Position numbers and translations under genes: made by a program. A stretch of 19,419 bases of DNA. It comes from an uncultured Collinsella sp. (GTDB lineage Bacteria; Actinomycetota; Coriobacteriia; Coriobacteriales; Coriobacteriaceae). The stretch covers positions 1-19,419 of the forward strand of contig CALFGH010000281.1 of assembly GCA_937958315.1 (NCBI GenBank). Reading direction: 5' to 3'. Below, piece by piece: positions 14,512 through 19,419 of the stretch; positions within the stretch are counted from its first letter, which is position 1, and the number at the start of each line of letters is the position of its first letter. The notes below the pieces were generated by a model. The model was given only the letters and a program-made list of their open reading frames with translations, had not been told where the DNA came from and did not search any database.

Positions 14512-15714
14512 ATGAACGGTTATTCGTTTATCGCACCGACCAAGGTGCTGTTTGGCGCGGGCAAGTTGGGCGAGCTGGGCGCGCAGAAGCTGCCCGGCAT
14601 CAAAGCGCTTATCGTTACCACCGGCGGCAACTCGGTCAAGCGTTTTGGATATCTGGGACGTTTGGAGGCCGAGCTCGATCGCGCCGGCGTGGCGCATGAG
14701 CTGTTCGATCGCATTGAGCCCAATCCGCTGCGCGAGACCGTCAACGCAGGCGGCTGGATGGCGCACACCCATGGATGCGACTTTGTGCTGGCGCTCGGCG
14801 GAGGTTCGGTCATGGACGGCAGCAAGGGCATCTGCGCGGTGGCGGCCAACCCGCATACCGATGCCGAGGGCAACGAATGCCCCGGTGACATTTGGGATTT
14901 TGTGAATGGCGGCACTGCGCTCGGCCTGCCTATCCCCAATGATCCGCTGCCGCTTGTTTGCGTAACCACCACGGCGGGTACCGGTTCCGAGGTCGACGCG
15001 GGCGGTGTCCTGTCCTGCGAAGAAAATGACGAGAAGCTTCGTCTGGGCGATCCGCGCCTGTTTCCGGTGCTTTCAATCGTCGATCCCGAGCTCATGGTGA
15101 GCGTTCCAGCACGTTTGACCGCCTATCAGGGATTCGACGCCCTGTTCCATTGCGTTGAGTGCTATGTGTCGAACACTAACACGCCCATGGGTGACATGGT
15201 TTGCCGCGAGGGCATCCGCCGTGCCGCCGCGGCGCTGCCTACGTGCGTCAATAATGGCGATGACCTGGAGGCGCGCTCGAGCCTTGCGTTTGCCAACACG
15301 CTCGGCGGTTATGCCATGGATGCCTCGGGCACCGCGGGCTCGCATGGTCTTGAACATGGCATGAGCGCGCATCATCACGACCTGCCGCACGGCGCCGGAC
15401 TCATCATGATTGCGCGCGCCTACCATACGTGGATGATCGATCACGGCGCCGCGCCCGAGCGCTATATCGACATGGCATGCCTGATGGGCAATGCTACCGC
15501 CAGCGATCCGCACGATTTTGTAGTTGAGCTCACGCGCCTGATGGAGGCCTGCCGTGTGGCCGACCTTGCCATGAGCGAATGGGGGATTACGGCAGAAGAG
15601 CTGCCGGCCATCGCGCATAACGCTCTGACGACCAACGGCGTCCTGTTCAGCCACGACCCCGTAACGCTGACCGACCCCGACGTTGTCGAAATCCTCAAGC
15701 GAAGCTACCGCTAG
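14512..15714 (+). CDS. Iron-containing alcohol dehydrogenase
   Basis: This 400-residue group III (iron-type) alcohol dehydrogenase reversibly reduces aldehydes with NAD(P)H in the cytosol. Seen: N-terminal nucleotide domain with ALGGGSVMDGSK (94-105) and TTTAGTGSE (152-160), and a C-terminal helical domain with metal ligands D209 and H213 (FDALFH), H278 and catalytic-site H282 (HGLEH), and H293 (LPHG). The set is complete by comparison with E. coli FucO. The sequence most resembles the butanol dehydrogenase-like subgroup (BdhA/YqhD style), but the substrate cannot be fixed. Length is normal. Start ATG at 14512 has AAGGAG 8 nt upstream. It stands alone, followed by a hairpin at 15724-15760, and in a fermentative gut bacterium would help recycle reducing equivalents (inference). 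Confidence 0.95.
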   Translation: MNGYSFIAPTKVLFGAGKLGELGAQKLPGIKALIVTTGGNSVKRFGYLGRLEAELDRAGVAHELFDRIEPNPLRETVNAGGWMAHTHGCDFVLALGGGSVMDGSKGICAVAANPHTDAEGNECPGDIWDFVNGGTALGLPIPNDPLPLVCVTTTAGTGSEVDAGGVLSCEENDEKLRLGDPRLFPVLSIVDPELMVSVPARLTAYQGFDALFHCVECYVSNTNTPMGDMVCREGIRRAAAALPTCVNNGDDLEARSSLAFANTLGGYAMDASGTAGSHGLEHGMSAHHHDLPHGAGLIMIARAYHTWMIDHGAAPERYIDMACLMGNATASDPHDFVVELTRLMEACRVADLAMSEWGITAEELPAIAHNALTTNGVLFSHDPVTLTDPDVVEILKRSYR

Positions 15715-15723
15715 TTGACTCCA

Positions 15724-15760
15724 AACCACCACAAAGGGGACAGGCACCTTTGTGGTGGTT
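15724..15760 (+). terminator. Hairpin with GGGACAGG loop after the alcohol dehydrogenase
   Basis: A perfect 14-bp stem AACCACCACAAAGG (15724-15737) pairs with 15747-15760 around the loop GGACAGGCA and is followed by CTTG. It starts 9 nt after the stop codon. It may act as a terminator, but the GGGGACAGG core links it to the dispersed repeats at 756 and 14365, so it could be a third, diverged family member. Confidence 0.6.
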
Positions 15761-15792
15761 CTTGCAGATGTGGCGGCCTGCCCCGCTGTTTT

Positions 15793-16010
15793 GTCTTGAT
15801 CTGTAACAGTTGGACGAGAAAATGGACTCTAACTGTTACAGATTGAGATTTTCTCTTCAGGGTAATTCGAATGTCTCGATCCGTAACATCTGGACGGACA
15901 AAAGGTCTCTATCTGTTACAGATTGAGACAAAGGCCAGGGACTAAGACGTCTTGTCTAGATCTGTAACAGGTAGACGGGAATTCGGACCCTAGATGTTAC
16001 AGATTGAGAT
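15793..16010. repeat. Tandem array of three inverted-repeat units, about 80-bp period
   Basis: Three similar units begin at 15793, 15873 and 15954. Each has a left arm of the form GTCTNGATCTGTAACA and a right arm TGTTACAGATTGAGA about 20-25 nt later, so the 15-bp core occurs six times in alternating orientation. The first unit can form a 13-bp stem, GATCTGTAACAGTT against AACTGTTACAGATT with the end base mispaired. Inner loops and the 20-30 bp between units differ. No open reading frame fits. It fills most of the gap between two convergent genes. Confidence 0.85.
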
Positions 16011-16030
16011 AATCGCGCCGCGAAAACAAA

Positions 16031-16067
16031 AACCTCCGCGAGGGTGTTTCCCTTGCGGAGGTTTTTT
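16031..16067. terminator. Bidirectional terminator at the dxs 3' end
   Basis: AACCTCCGCGAGGG (16031-16044) pairs with 16050-16063, with one G-T wobble and a 5-nt loop. It is flanked by an A-run on the left and TTTTTT on the right, so it can work on both strands. It touches the dxs stop codon at 16066-16068. Confidence 0.88.
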
Positions 16068-17847
16068 ACTCGTTGAGTAGCCTTGCGGCTTCGGCGGCCA
16101 TGTTCTCGACCGTCATGCCGTTCTGCGCGAGCAGCTCGTTGGGGTCGTAGCGGTCGGGGAAACCCTTGGCAATGCCGAAGGTGCGCGTACGCAACGGCGT
16201 GCATGCCAGATAACACGCGACGCGTTCGCCCCAGCCACCGTCCAAGATGCCGTCCTCGAGGGTGACGACAACGCGATGCTCGGCGGTAAGACTGTCGAGG
16301 AACTCGCGGTCAAGCTCGGTTGCGAAGCGCGGGTTGACGAGCGTGGCCTCGATGCCGTACTCGGCGGCCAAGCGGTTTGCCACACGCTCACCCAGCTCAA
16401 AGAAGTCGCCGAGCGCAAGCACGGCGACGTCGCGGCCCTGGCGCACCACGTTATACCGTGCGACACCATAGTTGGTGTCCTCGGCAGGCGCCAAGTCGGG
16501 GCGGCTTACCAGGCCAATGCCCGGTACACGGATCGCTACGGGATGCTCGCGGTGGTCGAGCGACCAGCTCAGCATGGACAGATATTCCTCCATGCAGGCC
16601 GGTGCCAAGTAGTGCATGTTGGGAAGACCGCCCAGCATGGAAATATCAAAGAACGAAAGGTGCGTCTCGGACGTAGTGCCAAAGATTGATGCGCCAAACA
16701 CTAGGATCGTCGCCGGGGCATCGTTGAGGCACAGGTCGTGCCACAGCTCGTCGTAGGCGCGCTGCAAAAACGTGCCGTACACACCAAAGACTGGCTTGGC
16801 GCCCGAGCGCGCAAGCGCGGTGGCAAAGGTCACGGCGTGCTCCTCGGCAATGCCCACGTCAACAAACTGCTTGCCTGCCGCGGCGCGAAGCTCGGGTGTA
16901 AAGCCCATGATGTAGGGCGTGGCGGCCGTGATGCCCACGACCTGCGGATCGTGCTCGATGGCGGCGCTGAGCGCCTCGCCCGTAATGTCGGCATAGGTGC
17001 GCGGCGCAGGCTCGCTCGGATGGCCCGGGCAGAGCTTGCGCCCAGTCGCCATGTCAAACGGACCCACGTGGTGCCAGCGCTCGGGGTCGCTCTGGGCCGG
17101 CTCAAAGCCCTTGCCCTTGGCGGTGGAGACGTGCAGCACGATGGGATGATCGATATTGCGCAGTTCCTGCAGAGCGTCGACCAGGGCCAACACATCGTTA
17201 CCGGCGTCCAGATAGCGGTAGTCGAGCCCCATCGCGCGGAAAACGTTGCGCTCACAGGTGCCGTTGCTGGCGCGCAGCTCGGCCAGATTGCGATACAGGC
17301 CGCCATGGTTCTCGGCAATGGACTGGTCGTTATCGTTGACGATGATGATCAGGTTGCTATCGAGTTCGGCGGCATTGTTAAAGCCCTCAAACGCCAGGCC
17401 GCCCGAAAGCGAGCCGTCGCCAATGATGGTGATGACGTTGTACGCATCGCCCGCCAGGTCACGAGCGTGCGCCAGGCCGCAGCCCAAGCTCACCGAGGTC
17501 GAGGTGTGACCCATGGCGAACAGGTCGTGCTCGGACTCGTCGGGATTGGCAAAGCCAGAAGCCTCACCATAACGCTCCGGATCGATATAAGTGTACGCGC
17601 GCCCGGTCAGCGCCTTGTGGGCGTAGGTCTGGTGCGAAACGTCAAAGACAATCTTGTCGATGGGGGAGTTAAACACGCGATGAAGCGCGACCGTAAGCTC
17701 AACGACGCCCAGGTTGGGGGCAACGTGCCCGCCGACGGCGGCGGAGCTTTCGAGGATTGCCTGACGGATCTCGCCGCAGAGCAGCGGAAGCTCGGCGCGG
17801 TCGAGAGCCTTGACGTCCTCGGGCGTTGTCGTTTGCGTAAGCAGCAT
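16066..17847 (-). CDS. dxs: 1-deoxy-D-xylulose-5-phosphate synthase, short form
   Basis: This 593-residue thiamine-diphosphate enzyme condenses pyruvate and glyceraldehyde 3-phosphate to DXP, the first step of the MEP isoprenoid pathway and a feed for thiamine and pyridoxal. Seen: GHVAPNLGVVELTVALH (40-56, His41), FDVSHQTYAHKALTGR (68-83, His72), ThDP motif GDGSLSGG (143-150) to NDND (171-174), HVGPFD (260-265), catalytic IAEEHAVTFATALA with Glu335 (333-346), THLSFFDISMLGGLPN (395-410), and a transketolase C-terminal domain (about 465-580). Usual DXS is about 620-640 residues with WDVGHQ; the S for G exchange and the short form match a clade known from Firmicutes and Coriobacteriia. ATG at 17847 has GGAG about 12 nt upstream, so the start is fairly sure. 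Monocistronic. Confidence 0.9.
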   Translation of the reverse strand: MLLTQTTTPEDVKALDRAELPLLCGEIRQAILESSAAVGGHVAPNLGVVELTVALHRVFNSPIDKIVFDVSHQTYAHKALTGRAYTYIDPERYGEASGFANPDESEHDLFAMGHTSTSVSLGCGLAHARDLAGDAYNVITIIGDGSLSGGLAFEGFNNAAELDSNLIIIVNDNDQSIAENHGGLYRNLAELRASNGTCERNVFRAMGLDYRYLDAGNDVLALVDALQELRNIDHPIVLHVSTAKGKGFEPAQSDPERWHHVGPFDMATGRKLCPGHPSEPAPRTYADITGEALSAAIEHDPQVVGITAATPYIMGFTPELRAAAGKQFVDVGIAEEHAVTFATALARSGAKPVFGVYGTFLQRAYDELWHDLCLNDAPATILVFGASIFGTTSETHLSFFDISMLGGLPNMHYLAPACMEEYLSMLSWSLDHREHPVAIRVPGIGLVSRPDLAPAEDTNYGVARYNVVRQGRDVAVLALGDFFELGERVANRLAAEYGIEATLVNPRFATELDREFLDSLTAEHRVVVTLEDGILDGGWGERVACYLACTPLRTRTFGIAKGFPDRYDPNELLAQNGMTVENMAAEAARLLNE

Positions 17848-17974
17848 CGTTGTGGGTTACTCCATGCGAATCGTGCGCCGGCACTCCCTCGGCCGGCACA
17901 ATTGCACAAGACAGTCTCGCACATTTTGGCGTTTGATATGTGACGGCGGCGCGGTAATTCGCCAACTGGTGGGG

Positions 17975-17986
17975 CAAAACGTTTTG
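17975..17986. promoter_or_regulatory. Perfect palindrome CAAAACGTTTTG
   Basis: A 12-bp perfect palindrome at 17975-17986, extendable by wobble and G-C pairs to 17972-17989, lies between dxs and the HD-domain gene, which diverge from it. A dimeric repressor site is plausible. A weak TTGTCC (17984-17989) overlaps its right edge. Confidence 0.35.
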
Positions 17987-18075
17987 TCCGATGCCATACT
18001 GATATGTTCCATGATGTTTTTATCGATTGTGCACAGGCCGTGGCTTGTCGCCGTGAGTCGCTGGAAGGAGGCAGC

Positions 18076-18612
18076 ATGTCCGATGCCGTTCGTGCCGAAA
18101 AAATCGCGCACGAGGTCGACTATGCCGCCCGCCAGCTGGCCCAGGCGGGCCGCTTGGACCTGACCCACGAGTTTATCCAGCATGGCGACGTGACGGTGTA
18201 TGCGCATGTGACCTCGGTGGCGCGGGCAAGTTTGTCCTTTGCCGAGCACCTGGGCCGTGTCGGTATCTCCGTCGACCGCGCCTCGCTGCTGCGCGGGGCC
18301 CTGCTGCACGATTACTTTCTCTACGATTGGCACGACCCCGACCCGAGCCATCGACTGCACGGATTTCGGCATCCATTTTTTGCCCTGGCGCGTGCGGAGG
18401 AAGATTTTGAGCTGACGTCGCGCGAGCGGAATATTATCGTGCGCCATATGTTTCCGCTGGTGCCGGTGCCGCCGACGTGTCGTGAGGCATGGATTGTGTG
18501 CCTGGCAGATAAATGGTGCGCTCTGCGTGAGACAGTCGCCGGCCGCCTGCCGCGCAAGGACGAGGTGGACGATGGCATGAGTAAAGCATCGAGCGAAAAG
18601 AGGAGAGGGTAG
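18076..18612 (+). CDS. HD-domain protein (putative phosphohydrolase)
   Basis: This 178-residue cytosolic protein carries an HD metal-dependent phosphohydrolase domain. Seen: His44 (YAHVTSVARASL), the HD pair His78-Asp79 in ALLHDYFLYDWH, HGFRHP (95-100), RERNIIVRHMFPL (116-128) and Asp145 in CLADKWCAL, giving an H...HD...H...H...D ligand pattern. The substrate is unknown. The 24 upstream codons are open, but ATG at 18076 has GGAGG 5 nt upstream and gives the family-like start. The final residues (MSKASSEKRRG) are charged and unfolded. The CmpB/DUF1113 gene begins 3 nt after its stop, and HD proteins of this type are often found next to that membrane family, so they may work together (inference). 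Confidence 0.85.
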   Translation: MSDAVRAEKIAHEVDYAARQLAQAGRLDLTHEFIQHGDVTVYAHVTSVARASLSFAEHLGRVGISVDRASLLRGALLHDYFLYDWHDPDPSHRLHGFRHPFFALARAEEDFELTSRERNIIVRHMFPLVPVPPTCREAWIVCLADKWCALRETVAGRLPRKDEVDDGMSKASSEKRRG

Positions 18613-18615
18613 ACG

Positions 18616-19419
18616 GTGGGGACCGCGATTGATATGGCGTTTGGCGGCGCGACGCTTGCCGCCTGCCCACTCTCGGCACTGGTGCTCTCGTTTGCCTTTT
18701 ACGGGTTTTGCGGTTGGGCATGGGAGTCGACAGTATGCGCCATGCTCAATCACGGACGATTTGCCAACAGTGGCTTTTTGCTTGGGCCGTGCTGCCCCAT
18801 CTATGGCGCGGGCGGCATTGCCTGCTGGCTGCTGTTGCGTGGGATTCCGGATGCCTCGAGCCAGTTTGTCGCCGCAGCGCTCGTATGCAGCGTGATTGAG
18901 TACAGCGTAGGCGTGCTGTTGGAAAAAACAACGGGCGCTCGCTTTTGGGATTACTCGCACCTGCCGTTTAACCTGCACGGACGTATCTGCCTGTACTGGG
19001 CCTGCGCGTTTGGCCTGGGTTCGTTGTGCATTTGCCGTTTGGTGGAGCCGGCATTGCTGGGACTGCTTGGCCATCTGCCGGTGCTGATTGTGCGGCTGTC
19101 CGCCTTTATCGTCGCGGTCGCGATGATGGTCGACGCGGCATGCTCGTTGGCGAGCTGGCGGCGTCTGTCCGATCAGCTGGAGCGCGTCCGGGCCGACCTT
19201 GCCGACCGCATCAACGAGTCGCTTGCCGATGCCTCGGACTCAATGCTCGAACGTATTCCCGATTCGGCGATCGACTCGGTGGCACAGACGCATATCCGCA
19301 GCCGTGCCGTTAACGCATGGCTGGCCGAGCTGGGCGACGCGACGCTTGACGCCCTGCGCGAGAAGGCTTCGATGCCGACGTTTATCGCGGATGGTGCTCG
19401 CGGCCTAGCGCTTGCCGCC
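18616..19419 (+). CDS. CmpB/DUF1113 family membrane protein (3' end outside window)
   Basis: Open frame of 268 codons to the right edge, with no stop. It fits the CmpB family (DUF1113), often annotated as putative ABC transporter permease, although transport has not been shown. Seen: FYGFCGWAWE (28-37), GRFANSGFLLGPCCPIYGAGG (47-67), SVIEYSVGVLLEKTTGARFWDYSHLPFNLHGRICL (about 92-126) with the family's WDYS..PFNL.GRICL pattern, and helices at about 17-37, 58-75, 84-103, 125-145 and 153-175. After about 180 a long hydrophilic, helical, coiled-coil-like region follows, which is unlike the short core. Start GTG at 18616, with GAGGAG about 10 nt upstream; ATG at 18634 would leave only a distant site. 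Confidence 0.85.
   Translation, partial: MGTAIDMAFGGATLAACPLSALVLSFAFYGFCGWAWESTVCAMLNHGRFANSGFLLGPCCPIYGAGGIACWLLLRGIPDASSQFVAAALVCSVIEYSVGVLLEKTTGARFWDYSHLPFNLHGRICLYWACAFGLGSLCICRLVEPALLGLLGHLPVLIVRLSAFIVAVAMMVDAACSLASWRRLSDQLERVRADLADRINESLADASDSMLERIPDSAIDSVAQTHIRSRAVNAWLAELGDATLDALREKASMPTFIADGARGLALAA

Noticed and set aside
15793..16010. CRISPR-like array
   Set aside because: The units are inverted repeats with an 80-bp period, only three copies and unequal gaps. There are no constant direct repeats of 24-40 bp with even spacers and no cas genes.
16738..17943. Plus-strand frame of 401 codons over dxs
   Set aside because: It is a shadow of dxs, with Arg/Gly/Ala/His-rich composition and no recognisable domain or start signal.
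17857..19074. Minus-strand frame of 405 codons over the HD and CmpB genes
   Set aside because: The plus-strand frames carry the HD and CmpB family patterns. This frame has none.

Overview
The window looks like a chromosomal segment of a GC-rich gut actinobacterium of the class Coriobacteriia, most like Collinsella. This is an inference from protein style, codon use, short well-spaced GGAGG-type ribosome sites, GTG starts, and a Glu/Gln-type ABC transporter with a Tat lipoprotein receptor. No rRNA, tRNA, CRISPR array or intact transposase was seen.

Layout. (1) 1-2690, minus strand: a D-2-hydroxyacid dehydrogenase cut by the left edge, methionine aminopeptidase with a SEC-C zinc knuckle (map), and a COG0731-type radical SAM protein. 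The intergenic gaps hold a GGGACAGG-type repeat, a terminator and a long perfect inverted repeat. (2) 2916-6186, plus strand: an alpha/beta hydrolase, then a signalling pair. The first protein of the pair is PAS-like / degenerate GGDEF / receiver / HD-GYP, and a free Hpt phosphotransfer protein follows it. (3) 6211-9923, plus strand and visibly AT-richer: a DUF2975 membrane protein with a small HTH regulator, a terminator, then an ABC-2 exporter (ATPase plus two permeases) preceded by a possible 12-codon leader. This block looks accessory. (4) 9957-14242, minus strand: an operon running receptor, permease, permease, ATPase, class I amidotransferase-type hydrolase (peptidase C26), with a good promoter at 14286-14315. 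It probably imports glutamate, glutamine or a gamma-glutamyl compound, and the hydrolase may process it. (5) 14512-15714, plus strand: an iron-containing alcohol dehydrogenase, then 350 bp with a hairpin and a tandem array of three inverted-repeat units. (6) 16066-17847, minus strand: a short-form 1-deoxy-D-xylulose-5-phosphate synthase. (7) 18076-19419, plus strand: an HD-domain protein and a CmpB/DUF1113 membrane protein cut by the right edge.

The strongest points for a second look are the receiver/HD-GYP protein whose GGDEF site is broken (GCDKF) while its RxxD site remains and which is paired with an Hpt; the three-unit inverted-repeat array at 15793-16010; the dispersed GGGACAGG repeats; and the DUF2975/HTH/ABC-2 block with operator-like inverted repeats.
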